Below are positions 1 through 8,694 of a stretch of DNA of 64,000 nucleotides, one piece after another. Positions within the stretch are counted from its first letter, which is position 1; the number at the start of each line of letters is the position of its first letter. The position numbers and the translations under genes are program-made. The stretch covers positions 124,001-188,000 of the forward strand of contig CAVWRJ010000009.1 in NCBI GenBank assembly GCA_963757335.1, given 5' to 3'. The notes under the pieces are model-generated. The model was not told where the DNA came from. It worked only from the letters and a program-made list of their open reading frames with translations, and ran no database searches. The stretch comes from DASQPA01 sp963757335. Lineage in GTDB: Bacteria > Acidobacteriota > Thermoanaerobaculia > Multivoradales > UBA5704.

Positions 1-937
1 AGGCGCCGTAGTCGACGAGCGACACGACCCGGCCCTTGACGCGCGAGCCGATGGGGTACTTCTTGTCGACCAGGGTCCAGGGATCGTCGCTCTTCTGCTT
101 GTAGCCGAGCGAGACGCGCTCGGTCTCGGGGTCGAACTTCAACACGACGACCTCGACCTCGTCGCCCACCGAGAAGTGCTCGGAGGGGTGGTTGACCCGG
201 CCCCAGGAGATGTCGGTGATGTGGAGGAGGCCGTCGATGCCGCCCAGGTCGATGAACACCCCGTAGTCGGTGATGTTCTTGGCGACGCCCTTCAAGCGCG
301 CCCCCTCTTCGAGCCGCTTCAGGGTCTCGGCCTTCTTCTTCTCGAGCTCCTTCTCCAACACCGCCTTGCGCGAGAGGACGATGTTGTTCCTCCGGCGGTC
401 GAGGCTGATGACCTTGAAGTCCATCTCCTGGCCGCGGAGCGATTCGAGATTCTTGACCGGCTTGATGTCGACCAGCGAGCCGGGCAGGAAGGCGCGCAGG
501 CCGACGTCGACCGTCAGGCCGCCCTTGATGCGCTCGATGACCCGGCCCTTGATGACCTTGCCATCCTTGTAGGCGCGCTCGACCTCGGTCCACTTGCGCA
601 TCCGCTGCGCCTTGGTGAAGGAGAGCAGCACGTGCCCTTCCAGGTCCTCGGTCTTCTCGAGCAGGACGTCGACCTCTTCCCCTATCTCGACGGAGAGCTT
701 GCCGTCGCGGCCGGTGAACTCCTCGATCGGGATCAGGCCCTCGGACTTGTAGCCGACGTCCACGATCACCGAATTCGAGGTGACGCCGATCACGCGCCCC
801 ATGACGATTTCGCCTTCCGTGAGGTTGCGCATGCTGTCGTCGTACAGCTCGAGGAGTTTCTGGTACTCCTCCGGGTTGGCAGCCGCGTCGTCCTCGTCGA
901 GGGCGAGCAATCGCTGGTTCTGTTCAGTAGACGGCAT
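1..937 (-). CDS. rpsA: 30S ribosomal protein S1 (3' part outside window)
   Basis: S1 binds mRNA on the 30S subunit and helps initiate translation of structured or leadered messages. The reverse strand reads an acidic N-terminus (MPSTEQNQ...) followed by consecutive S1/OB-fold repeats. Typical repeat motifs are visible, such as GRVIGVTSNSVIVDVGYKSE, VKGRVIERIKGGLTVDV and GVAKNITDYGVFIDLGG, and the DGLLHITDISWGRVNHPSE segment is very characteristic. About 312 residues are present, against about 550-600 for a full protein, so the C-terminal repeats lie beyond position 1. The ATG at 937 has a perfect AAGGAGGT (948-955 complement) at good spacing, which fixes the start. The next gene upstream (1276-1614, same strand) is unrelated, and a separate promoter-like pair lies about 110-135 bases upstream of the start. 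Very confident identification. Confidence 0.96.
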   Translation of the reverse strand, partial: MPSTEQNQRLLALDEDDAAANPEEYQKLLELYDDSMRNLTEGEIVMGRVIGVTSNSVIVDVGYKSEGLIPIEEFTGRDGKLSVEIGEEVDVLLEKTEDLEGHVLLSFTKAQRMRKWTEVERAYKDGKVIKGRVIERIKGGLTVDVGLRAFLPGSLVDIKPVKNLESLRGQEMDFKVISLDRRRNNIVLSRKAVLEKELEKKKAETLKRLEEGARLKGVAKNITDYGVFIDLGGIDGLLHITDISWGRVNHPSEHFSVGDEVEVVVLKFDPETERVSLGYKQKSDDPWTLVDKKYPIGSRVKGRVVSLVDYGA

Positions 938-1004
938 AGAAAAAACTACCTCCTTGGGTTTGGATTCAGGCCTCCGCCTGTAGCCCCAAATGGCTTGGGG
1001 GGTC

Positions 1005-1032
1005 GAGTTCTGTCCTAACTCTTTGAGAACTC
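1005..1032 (-). promoter_or_regulatory. Hairpin near 5' end of predicted rpsA leader
   Basis: Arms GAGTTCT (1005-1011) and AGAACTC (1026-1032) are perfect inverted repeats with a 14-nt loop. They sit just downstream of the predicted transcription start. In several bacteria rpsA is autoregulated through its leader, so this could be a control or stability element; that role is inference. Confidence 0.35.
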
Positions 1033-1042
1033 GGGGATTCGG

Positions 1043-1073
1043 AGTATAGGGGAGAGAGAGGGGGTGGTGTCAA
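1043..1073 (-). promoter_or_regulatory. Candidate sigma70 promoter of rpsA
   Basis: On the minus strand a consensus TTGACA (complement of 1068-1073) and a TATACT (complement of 1043-1048) face rpsA. The spacer is 19 bp, longer than the preferred 17. It predicts a leader of about 100 nt. Sequence inspection only. Confidence 0.5.
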
Positions 1074-1275
1074 TCCGGGGCCTGCCCAGCCGCTGCTCGA
1101 AAAGGGCCCTGATGCCCGCCGACACCTGCTCCTCCCCAGAACTCCGTGAGTTAGCCGCAGTACAACCCGGAGCGGGGCGGATTTGTTCCCGGACGCCTCT
1201 CTGCCCGCTGTCGGCGAGAAACCCGGCCGCGAGGACGACACCCCGCGGCCGGCTCAATCTACAGCGGGGCTAGGG

Positions 1276-1614
1276 TCAGCAGGACGTCGGACAGCTGCGC
1301 CCGCAATTATTGAAGCCGGTCCGGCAGGCGGCGATGCAGGAGAAGTGATTGCCACTCCCCATCGGCGGGCAGGCGAGGAGGCAGTCGTTATAGTCCCAGT
1401 TGCACTTCGTGCAGCAGTCCGACACGGTGAGCCAGACCGGCTTTGCCGTCTCCAATCCCTGGAGGTCGAGGCCGGCCCTGGCGGCCAGGGTCACCGCGGG
1501 GGTCGAGAGGGCGGCCGCTCTGGCCGGCAGGCAACCTCCATCCGCCCGGGCGGCGACAGGGACGAGGACGGTGAGCAGGACGAAAGCGGCGGCGAGGAGA
1601 ACTTTGTGCTTCAT
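1276..1614 (-). CDS. Small secreted cysteine-rich protein, function unknown
   Basis: A 112-residue protein with a clear Sec signal: MKHKVLLAAAFVLLTVLVP, then an AARA site near residue 24. The mature part is short and rich in Cys. The C-terminal half holds a CC pair and spaced Cys residues (SDCCTKCNWDYNDCLLACPP, then SCIAACRTG, NCGRSCPTSC), giving about 11 Cys in all. This suggests a disulfide-knotted or metal-binding exported protein, though a Cys close to the cleavage region (DGGCLP) could also be a lipid attachment site. It is transcribed away from the regulator at 1778, with a 163-base divergent intergenic region. I do not recognise a family. Coding potential is supported by the coherent signal peptide and by Cys enrichment that no other frame shows. 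Confidence 0.75.
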   Translation of the reverse strand: MKHKVLLAAAFVLLTVLVPVAARADGGCLPARAAALSTPAVTLAARAGLDLQGLETAKPVWLTVSDCCTKCNWDYNDCLLACPPMGSGNHFSCIAACRTGFNNCGRSCPTSC

Positions 1615-1777
1615 GATGCGCTCCTTTCGAGTTCAGGACCTTGGAAGCAGGCCCAGGCTCCTTTGTAGCGGGAGCCGGCCGGGAGGTCGATGGGCCGGAG
1701 AGGAGCCGCGGATGAGCTGGACCTGAGCCGCCGGAGCGGGGCCTCAACCAAACCGCTCCACAACCGTACTTCCTAGG

Positions 1778-3304
1778 GTGAGCCTGCCTATCCCCAGTTC
1801 GACCGAGCTCCCCTCCGGCCGTCTCTACTTCGAAGATTTCGAGCTGCGGCTCGACACCTGCGAGCTCGCCCGGAACGGCAGCCCGGTCAAGCTGCAGCGG
1901 CAGCCCGCCCGCCTGCTCGGCCTGCTCGCGTCACGCTCGGGCGAGGTGGTCACCCGGGAAGAGATCCGCCGCGCGCTCTGGGGGGAGGATGCCTTCCTGG
2001 AGGTCGAGTCGGCGATCAACTTCGCCATCCGCCAGATCCGCCGAGCCCTCGGCGACTCCGCCACCGAGCCCCGTTTCGTCGAGACCCTGCCGCGCCTCGG
2101 CTACCGCTTCCTCCCGGCGGTGCGGCAGGCCGGCGACGGCGGTCCGCCCACTCCCCCGCCGGTCCACCGGGAAGCGCCGCTCTGGCGAGTCTCCCCGGTC
2201 TGGGCAGCCGGCCTCGTCCTGCTGGCCGTCCTCGCGCTCGGTATCGGGGGCATTGGCGACATTGGCGGCATGGGCGATATTGGCGGCAGGGGCGGCAGGG
2301 GCGGCTCGACGGCCGGTCCCCGGGGTGGCCGGACGGCTCTCCGGGTGACTCGCCCCATCTCGCGGCAAGCCTATGAGGTCTATCTCGAGGGGCTCCACCT
2401 CGCCGGCTCGCCGAACACCCGCGCCCGCGGCACCGCCCTCCTCGAGCGGGCCACGCGGCTCGCGCCCGGCTTCGCGCCCGCCTGGAGCGCGCTCGCCTTC
2501 GCCCGTTTCGACTTCCAGCGCCGGCCGGCCGCAGAGTACGCGGACGGCGTCGAACGGGCCGCCCGTCAGGCGTTGCACCTCGAACCCGGCAACGCCGAAG
2601 CCCACCGCGCGCTGGGGGAGCTGGCGCTCTATGGGCGCTTCGATCTCGCCGGCGCCCAGGCCGAGCTCCTACGAGCGCTTCACGCCGACCCGGGATCGGC
2701 CGAGGCCCACCGCTCGTACGCCAACTCTCTCGCCTCCCGCGGCCACCTCGGCGAAGCCATCGCGGAGGCGGAGCGCGCGCGGGCGATCGATCCCCTGAGC
2801 GAGGCGGTCCGCTCCGACCTCGTCTGGTTCCACTACCTCGCCCGGGGCTATGACGAGGCCATCCATCAGGGAGCCCTCGCCGCCCGCATCGACCCGGTCC
2901 TCCGGCCGGGTCGCTTCTACTGGCTGCTCTCGGAGATGCTGAAAGCGGACGATAGCGCGCCGGCCCTCGCGCAGGGGCAGGATTTCGCTGCCTGGATGAC
3001 GACCGCCTGGCACCTCTCGCCCCCTCCCCGCTTCGCCCGGCTCCACGACTTCTGGGTCTGGCGGCTCGCCCGGCTCGAAGAGCTCCGCAGGCAGGTCGGG
3101 GTTTCGCCCGGAATCCTCGCTCTCAACCTTCTCGCCAGCGGCGATCACGAGCGCGCCCTCGGCCTCTTCGACGAGGCCTGCCGGCAGCACTTCGGCTGGA
3201 TGCTCCCCTTCCTGCCCTACGATCCACTGGCCGATTCACTCCGCGGCGATCCCCGCTTCGCCCGCATCCTGCGCTGTGCCGGCCACGGCGGGCTGGGGGC
3301 CTGA
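1778..3304 (+). CDS. CadC/ToxR-like winged-helix regulator with one TM segment and TPR domain
   Basis: Membrane-anchored transcription regulator of 508 residues with a GTG start. Residues about 15-110 form an OmpR/PhoB-type winged helix: LYFEDFELRLDTCELARNG, then the LLGLLASRSGEVVTREEI helix, and the RRALGDSATEPRFVETLPRLGYRF wing typical of trans_reg_C domains. A hydrophobic stretch at about 140-160 (AAGLVLLAVLALGIGGIG) is a probable single membrane span, followed by a low-complexity Gly-rich linker. The rest contains helical TPR-like repeats (HLEPGNAEAHRALGELALYG, AEAHRSYANSLASRGHLGEA). CadC/ToxR proteins of this shape bind DNA while anchored in the membrane and sense through the C-terminal part. 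Acidobacteriota carry many. The target is unknown; the Cys-rich gene diverging from it is one possibility. Confidence 0.85.
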   Translation: MSLPIPSSTELPSGRLYFEDFELRLDTCELARNGSPVKLQRQPARLLGLLASRSGEVVTREEIRRALWGEDAFLEVESAINFAIRQIRRALGDSATEPRFVETLPRLGYRFLPAVRQAGDGGPPTPPPVHREAPLWRVSPVWAAGLVLLAVLALGIGGIGDIGGMGDIGGRGGRGGSTAGPRGGRTALRVTRPISRQAYEVYLEGLHLAGSPNTRARGTALLERATRLAPGFAPAWSALAFARFDFQRRPAAEYADGVERAARQALHLEPGNAEAHRALGELALYGRFDLAGAQAELLRALHADPGSAEAHRSYANSLASRGHLGEAIAEAERARAIDPLSEAVRSDLVWFHYLARGYDEAIHQGALAARIDPVLRPGRFYWLLSEMLKADDSAPALAQGQDFAAWMTTAWHLSPPPRFARLHDFWVWRLARLEELRRQVGVSPGILALNLLASGDHERALGLFDEACRQHFGWMLPFLPYDPLADSLRGDPRFARILRCAGHGGLGA

Positions 3305-3313
3305 GACGGAACC

Positions 3314-3322
3314 TGCTAAACT
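3314..3322 (+). promoter_or_regulatory. Extended -10 motif upstream of LON-domain gene
   Basis: TGCTAAACT fits the extended -10 form TGnTAnACT. It lies 12 bases before the ATG at 3335, so the transcript would have a very short leader. There is no clear -35 or strong ribosome site. Confidence 0.35.
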
Positions 3323-3334
3323 CGCTTCTTATCC

Positions 3335-4003
3335 ATGGACTCTGACACCTTTCCGGCCGTCCTCCCCATCTTCCCCCTGGCGGCGCCCCTCCTGCTGCCC
3401 GGCACCGTCGTGCCCCTGGTCGCCTCCGAGGAGCGCTACCGGAACCTGCTCGACGACGCTCTGGCGGCGGACGGCTACGTCGGCATCCTCCAGCCGGTCG
3501 AGGAAGAATCCACGGCGGGCGAGATCGGCCTGCCCGGGGAGAGCTCCGGGCTCTACCTCGTCGGCTGCCTGGGGCGGATCGGCGAATGCCGTGAGGAGGG
3601 GGAGGACGGGTACGTGGCGCTGGTCGAGGGGGTGATCCGCTTCCGGGTATGCGAGGAGCTGCCGGGGCAGCGCGGCTACCGGCTGATGACCGTCGACTAC
3701 GGCGAGTTCCTGGACGATCCGGAAGCGATCGACCGAGAGCTGGATTTCAGCGCGCTCAAGGAGGTCGTGCGCCAGCGGATCGAGTGGAACGGTTCGCTGC
3801 TCGATCTGGAGATCATGGAAAACATGGTGGGGACCGAGATCGTCACCGCCCTCGCCCATGCCCTCCCCTTCTCCTCCGCCGAGCGCCAGGCGCTGGTCGA
3901 AACTCCCAATCTCTACGAGCTGCAGCCGCTCCTCCTCGAGCTCATGGCGACAGGTCCGGGCGGGAGGCCAGGCTTCGACCTCCCGCCTCAGCTCCCCAGC
4001 TGA
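3335..4003 (+). CDS. LON substrate-binding (N-terminal) domain protein
   Basis: A 222-residue stand-alone LON-N (PUA-like) domain. The opening AVLPIFPLAAPLLLPGTVVPLVASEERYRNLLDDALAADGYVGIL matches the start of ATP-dependent Lon, where this domain binds substrates. Further family features are LYLVGCLGRIGECREEGEDGYVALVEGVIRFRV and a helical C-terminal half. No AAA+ or Ser-Lys protease domain follows, so it cannot be Lon itself. Stand-alone versions of similar length are common in bacteria and usually uncharacterised. It begins 30 bases after the regulator at 1778-3304 but may have its own promoter. The convergent hydrolase gene begins beyond the repeat array that follows. Confidence 0.88.
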   Translation: MDSDTFPAVLPIFPLAAPLLLPGTVVPLVASEERYRNLLDDALAADGYVGILQPVEEESTAGEIGLPGESSGLYLVGCLGRIGECREEGEDGYVALVEGVIRFRVCEELPGQRGYRLMTVDYGEFLDDPEAIDRELDFSALKEVVRQRIEWNGSLLDLEIMENMVGTEIVTALAHALPFSSAERQALVETPNLYELQPLLLELMATGPGGRPGFDLPPQLPS

Positions 4004-4070
4004 CGCCACCAGACCTCGCAGCGCTGCCCTTCCGGCCGGCCAGCATCCCCTGAGAAGCAAAAGAGCCTCT

Positions 4071-4310
4071 GAGGCGCTACGACGGACGACGGAGACGCTA
4101 CGGAGCCGAATGGAGAAGCTATAAAGGGAGCTTGAGACGCTGGAAGTCGGCCCTGAGACGCTGGAAAGACCGGTCGAGATACTGGAAAGTCTGGTTGAGA
4201 CGCTGGAAAGTCTCAAAGCGACGCTCCGGAGAGGATTGGAGACTCTCAAGCTCTCTTTCCAGCGTCTCAAGGCCGGCTTCCAGCGTCTCCATCAGACTTT
4301 ATAGTGTCTC
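4071..4310. repeat. 21-bp-period degenerate repeat array with strand inversion
   Basis: About twelve units spaced exactly 21 bp. Forward units start at 4071, 4092, 4113, 4134, 4155, 4176, 4197, 4218 and 4239 with core GAGACGCTGGAAAG. The same motif then appears inverted (CTTTCCAGCGTCTC) in units at 4257, 4278 and 4299, again 21 bp apart. Units differ by substitutions but I see no indels within either run. It fills the gap between two convergent genes. Several frames are open simply because 21 is a multiple of three, so I do not call a protein. The period equals two helical turns, which would put every unit on one face of DNA. Confidence 0.85.
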
Positions 4311-4322
4311 CGATTGCCAAGA

Positions 4323-5129
4323 TCAGCGCCTGCCCCGCGTCTCTTCCGCCGCCGCGAACGTCGCGAGCGCCAGCGCCACCACTTCCGCCGGAGCCACCTT
4401 GATCGCCCCCAGGTGGCGGGCTCCGGGGACGATGAGGAATGGCGCCCCGGCGAGCCCGGCGAGCTCCCGGGTGTCCTCCGGGCGGACCCCTAAGTCTTCG
4501 GCCCCGCCGACATAGGCGGCGGCGGCGGTGCGGAGGGCGGGCGCGTGGTGCCGCAGGTCGAGATAGCGGTAGAAACGCGGGAAGGCACAGCGGACGAAGA
4601 GGTAGCCCGGCCGCTTGCCGGGCAGCATCCGCCACGACCATTCGAGGAGATGGGGAGAGACGTCCTCGAACATGGCGCCCGCCACCCCGTTGCGCTGGCT
4701 CAGGACCTGGTGGGCCCAGTAGCCGCCGCTGCTCACCCCCCAGACATGGAGCGGCAGGCCGGCGCTCCTCGCCTCCAGAAAGGTGAGCCCCGCCGCCACG
4801 TCGCGGTCGAGGAGCCCGCAGAGGGCGCCGCTGCCGCCGAAGCCGGGGAGGTCCAGGGCGAGCGCCTGGTAGCCGGCAGCACGGAGTGCCTCCACCCTCC
4901 CGCCGCGGAAGAAGTAGGATTTTCCCCATTGAATCCAGGGGTGGAGCAGGAGCACGGCGCCCCGCGCCGGCCCTGGACCGAGCGGCGGGAACCAGGTCGC
5001 CGTCAGCTCGCCCGGCCGGCCCGGGCGCGGCACGACGACCTCCTCGGCGGGCAGGAGCTGCGGTGGCGGGCTCGGCTGCGGACGGGGGGGCATGGGGGGC
5101 GAAAAGGCGTGGAAGAGGGGGCTCGCCAA
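4323..5129 (-). CDS. Alpha/beta hydrolase family protein
   Basis: A 268-residue predicted hydrolase. Landmarks are GAVLLLHPWIQWGKSYFF (oxyanion-hole region), the YQALALDLPGFGGSG segment, the nucleophile elbow HVWGVSSGGYWA (GxSxG), the likely acid Asp in YVGGAEDLGVRPEDT, and the catalytic His in PGARHLGAIK. The N-terminal 40 residues are Pro-rich and low complexity. The TTG at 5129 is preferred because GGAGGAG precedes it at suitable spacing; an ATG at 5093 is the alternative and lacks a ribosome site. Substrate is unknown. It is 144 bases downstream of the hybrid histidine kinase on the same strand. Its 3' end abuts the 21-bp repeat array. Confidence 0.82.
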   Translation of the reverse strand: MASPLFHAFSPPMPPRPQPSPPPQLLPAEEVVVPRPGRPGELTATWFPPLGPGPARGAVLLLHPWIQWGKSYFFRGGRVEALRAAGYQALALDLPGFGGSGALCGLLDRDVAAGLTFLEARSAGLPLHVWGVSSGGYWAHQVLSQRNGVAGAMFEDVSPHLLEWSWRMLPGKRPGYLFVRCAFPRFYRYLDLRHHAPALRTAAAAYVGGAEDLGVRPEDTRELAGLAGAPFLIVPGARHLGAIKVAPAEVVALALATFAAAEETRGRR

Positions 5130-5273
5130 GCGCTCCTCCCAAGCTGGCGGCCGCTTCGGGGCCTGGATCGATCCTCCCTGGATGGCTCCTCCTTCGTCAC
5201 CCGCCTCTAGAACGACGCCGAATCTTGGGGGGATGGGCGCGGCGCGGGAGGGAGATGTTACAGGAGGAAGCTC

Positions 5274-8200
5274 CTAGACCGCCTGCGCGAGCCCTTCGTC
5301 AGCATCGTCGGCATCCCGGGCGTCGAGGACGGCGCGCACCGCCCGGGCCAGGGCCTGCGCCGAGAACGGCTTCTGGAGGCAGAGGGGAGCGCCTTCGCCG
5401 CCCAAGAGCGGCTCCTCGTTGTAGCCCGACATGTAGATCACCCGCATCTGCGGCCGCGGGCCGGCGAGGCGCGAGGCGAGCTCGGGCCCCTTCATCCGCG
5501 GCATGGTGACGTCGGTCAAGAGCAGGTCGATGGGCTCGCGGCACTCCCCCGAGACCGCCAGGGCCTCGTCGCCGGACGCCGCCGGCAGCACGCGGTAACC
5601 CTTGCCGGCGAGGATCTGGCGGAGCACCGTCCGCGCCTCCTCCTCGTCCTCGACCAGGAGGATGGTCTCCGCCCCGCTGTCGGCACCGCCCACGATCTCG
5701 CTCACCCGTCCGGTCTCGCGCTCCTCGGTGGCCGGCAGGTAGATGCTGAAGCAGGTCCCCTGCCCCGGGGCGCTGTCGACGAAGATGTGGCCGCCGCTCT
5801 GGCGGACGATGCCGTAGGCGGTCGACAGCCCCAGCCCGGTGCCCTCCCCCTTGGTACTGAAGAAGGGCTCGAAGATGCGCTGCTGGGTCTCGGGGTCCAT
5901 GCCGAGGCCGGTGTCGATCACCGTCAGGACGACATAGGAGCCGGGCGGGACGTCGGCGTGCGGGGCCGGGCGGCCGAGGACGACCGCGAGCGGCGCCGTG
6001 CGGATGACCAGCCGGCCGCCCGAGGGCATGGCCTGGCGGGCATTGACCGCGAGGTTGACGATCACCTGCTCCATCTGGCCAGGGTCGATCTTGATCCGCG
6101 CCAGGGTCGGCGAGAGGTCGGTCAAGAGGGCGACATCCTCACCGAGCAGCCGCTGGAGCATCTTCTCGACGCCGGAGACGACGGCGTTCAAATCCATCAC
6201 CCGCTTCTCCATCGGCTGCCGGCGGGCGAAGGCGAGGAGCTGCTTGGTGAGCGAGGCGGCCTTCTGGCCGGCGTCCTTGATGCCGGCCAGGTTGCGGCAG
6301 AGGAACGGATCCTCCTCATACCTCTCGATCAGGAGGTCGCTGTAGCCGAAGATGGCGAGCAGGCAGTTGTTGAAATCGTGCGCCACGCCGGCCGACAGCC
6401 GGCCGATCGCCTCCATCTTCTGGGAGAGGAGGAGCTGGCGCTGGAGCATCTTGTTCTCCGCCTCGTCGCGCTTCCTCCGCGCGATGTCGCGGATGGCGAC
6501 GACGGTCACGTCCTCCCCCTGGAAGACATACTTCTTGCCGGCGATCTCGATCTCGACCGGTGTCCGGTCGCTCTTCCAGCCGATCCCCTCGCGCGGCTCG
6601 GCCTGGAGGACCGCCTCCCCTTCGGAGACGAGATCGGAGAGATCGCGGCCGAGGAGCTCGGAGGCGGAGCAGCCGAAGATGGCCAGCAGGGCGTGGTTGA
6701 CCTCCAGGATGCGGCCATTCCGGACGATGGCGATGCCTTCGAGAGTGGCCTCGAAGAGGTTGCGGAAGCGCTCTTCGCTGCGCCGGATCTCCCGCTCGGC
6801 GGTCTTCCTCTGGGCGATCTCCTGCTGTGCGCGCTCGTAGAGGCGGATGTTCTCGACCATCGGGGCGATCTGGTTGGCGACCGTCGACAGCAGCCGCACG
6901 TCGGAGACCGGGTAGTAATCGTCGGGATCGCGGCGGCCGATCAGCCAGACGCCGATGGCCTTGGCCTGGAGGGCGAGCGGGACCGCCAGGCGCACCCAGG
7001 AGCGCGGCCCCGGGGTCGCGGAGGGCGGCATGTAGCGCCCGCCCTGGGCCAGAAGGGCGGCGAGCTCCTCCACCGTGGGCTCGGGCTCGCCCGCCGGCAG
7101 GGCCTGCTCGTAGAGGGTCTCCCGCACCTCGTCGGCGAAGAGGTAGAGAGCCGACTGCCGGATGAGCAGGGTGGGCAGGATCTCGTCGGTGATCACCCGC
7201 GCCAGCACCGCCCGGTCGAAGGCCGTGGGGATGCGCTCGGAAACGATGCCGATGACCTCTTCCTGGGTGTGGCGGACGCCAAAGACATGCCGGTCGACGA
7301 GCAGTTGGAACCGGCCGCGGAGGAAGGGGGTGGTGACGGCGAAGAGCACGGACACGGCGAGGACGGAGAACAGGTACTGCGAGTTGATCGGCGCCCAGCG
7401 GCCGCTCACCACGAGGAGGACGGCGACGAAGGCGAGGATCGAGAGGGCCGAGAAGCTGTAGGCGCCTACCAGTCGGTTGGCGCGGAACTCGAGCGCCCCT
7501 AAGTGGTGCTTGTAGATGGCGTAGATGTAGCTCATCGGCAGGAGGGCCAGCGACGGTGCCGAGAGGACGGAGACCCAGGGAAAGAGGTTCCGCAGGTCGG
7601 CGATCTGGAGGCGCAGCAGGAGGAGCGGGAAAATGCCGAAGAAAGAGATGAACGGCCCGAGCCCGAAGAGCAGGCCGAAGAGCATGATCCGGTTGGCCAC
7701 TCTGACCGCGGGATCCTTCGTCAAGAGCAGCCGCAGGAGCAGGATGGCGGCCGAGAGGAGGACGGCGGCCAGGGCCCAGAAGACGGGGAGGGCGGCGAGA
7801 CCCCGATCGGGCACCGCGTCGACGATGATGAGGACGAGTGCCACGACGTAGAGCGGCCCGAGGAGAGCGAGGCGCAGCTTCCTCCCCATCAACGGATTGG
7901 GGAGGATCGTATGGAGGTGGACGGCGAGCGGCAGGAAGAGCCAGATGACGACATGGAAGACGATGGCCGAGCCGCCGGTCCGCCGGTTGGAGACCTGGCC
8001 CGCCGCCAGCCAGAGGGTGGTCGAGAAGGCGAAGAGGACGAGGATCAGCCAGCGCTCGTCCCGCGGCCGCAGGAGGACGACGGCGATCGTCCCCATCAGC
8101 CAGAAAATGAGAGGGAGGATGGCGAACGGTCCGACCCCGTTCAACAGCGGGTGCGCGTTGTCGTGGAGGTGGGTGGGGAGACGGAACGCCAGCACCTTGC

Positions 8201-8522
8201 CGCCCCGCAGCACGCGGACCGGCGCGATCCCGTCCGGCCCGACGCCGGAGAACAGCTTGATCGACCGGTCTCTCTCGTAGTGCTTGAAGTCGAGGCCGCC
8301 GATCGAGAGCAGCCGGTCGCCGATCTGGAGGCACTGCAACCCCTCCGGGCAGGGGGCGGTCGTCATCACCTCCCAGGTGGGGCTCAAGGTGAAGTCGACC
8401 TGCGGGAAGACCGCCGCGTAGACGTAATAGAGGCAGACGAGCAACAGGGACAGGGACATCGATCCCCACAGCAGATCCGTCTTGAGCGCGCGAAACCGCG
8501 CCTTGATCGCGTCGACTTCCAT
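5274..8522 (-). CDS. Hybrid histidine kinase with ComP-like membrane sensor
   Basis: A 1082-residue sensor kinase. Order: TM1 about 20-40; an extracytoplasmic PDZ-like loop about 45-120 (LQIGDRLLSIGGLDF, VRVLRGGKVLAFRLP); seven or so further TM segments about 130-400; GAF-like domain about 425-560; short coiled coil; PAS about 585-680; HisKA with phospho-acceptor H715 in AGVAHDFNN; HATPase about 805-930 with N box NLAVNARQAMP, DTGLGMD and GEGTGLGLS; receiver about 953-1070 with phospho-acceptor D1004 in LLTDVTMPRMKG. The first half (one TM, PDZ-like loop, several TMs) is the topology I recall for Bacillus ComP, the ComX receptor, including the GDxxLxI-type loop. The kinase core differs: it is HisKA/HATPase hybrid rather than HisKA_3. 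It lies 172 bases downstream of WxxW peptide A on the same strand. No separate DNA-binding response regulator follows, so the output is unknown. Kinase call certain; ligand is inference. Confidence 0.93.
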   Translation of the reverse strand: MEVDAIKARFRALKTDLLWGSMSLSLLLVCLYYVYAAVFPQVDFTLSPTWEVMTTAPCPEGLQCLQIGDRLLSIGGLDFKHYERDRSIKLFSGVGPDGIAPVRVLRGGKVLAFRLPTHLHDNAHPLLNGVGPFAILPLIFWLMGTIAVVLLRPRDERWLILVLFAFSTTLWLAAGQVSNRRTGGSAIVFHVVIWLFLPLAVHLHTILPNPLMGRKLRLALLGPLYVVALVLIIVDAVPDRGLAALPVFWALAAVLLSAAILLLRLLLTKDPAVRVANRIMLFGLLFGLGPFISFFGIFPLLLLRLQIADLRNLFPWVSVLSAPSLALLPMSYIYAIYKHHLGALEFRANRLVGAYSFSALSILAFVAVLLVVSGRWAPINSQYLFSVLAVSVLFAVTTPFLRGRFQLLVDRHVFGVRHTQEEVIGIVSERIPTAFDRAVLARVITDEILPTLLIRQSALYLFADEVRETLYEQALPAGEPEPTVEELAALLAQGGRYMPPSATPGPRSWVRLAVPLALQAKAIGVWLIGRRDPDDYYPVSDVRLLSTVANQIAPMVENIRLYERAQQEIAQRKTAEREIRRSEERFRNLFEATLEGIAIVRNGRILEVNHALLAIFGCSASELLGRDLSDLVSEGEAVLQAEPREGIGWKSDRTPVEIEIAGKKYVFQGEDVTVVAIRDIARRKRDEAENKMLQRQLLLSQKMEAIGRLSAGVAHDFNNCLLAIFGYSDLLIERYEEDPFLCRNLAGIKDAGQKAASLTKQLLAFARRQPMEKRVMDLNAVVSGVEKMLQRLLGEDVALLTDLSPTLARIKIDPGQMEQVIVNLAVNARQAMPSGGRLVIRTAPLAVVLGRPAPHADVPPGSYVVLTVIDTGLGMDPETQQRIFEPFFSTKGEGTGLGLSTAYGIVRQSGGHIFVDSAPGQGTCFSIYLPATEERETGRVSEIVGGADSGAETILLVEDEEEARTVLRQILAGKGYRVLPAASGDEALAVSGECREPIDLLLTDVTMPRMKGPELASRLAGPRPQMRVIYMSGYNEEPLLGGEGAPLCLQKPFSAQALARAVRAVLDARDADDADEGLAQAV

Positions 8523-8694
8523 AGGGCTGGCAGAAGAAGTTTACACCAGGCGCACGCTCAAAGACTGAGTCGATCCCTCCTTCGGAGAGGAGGGAAGAGG
8601 CGCCGCGGGGCCCCGGGACGGCGCACGGGCTCTCGGGGCTCCGCGGTCACGACTGGAGAGAGAGGCCTGGTCAGGGCCTCCGGCGGGGCGAAGG

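Noticed and set aside
4071..4310. CRISPR array.
   Set aside because: Units are degenerate, 21 bp long with no unique spacers, and invert part-way; no cas genes nearby.
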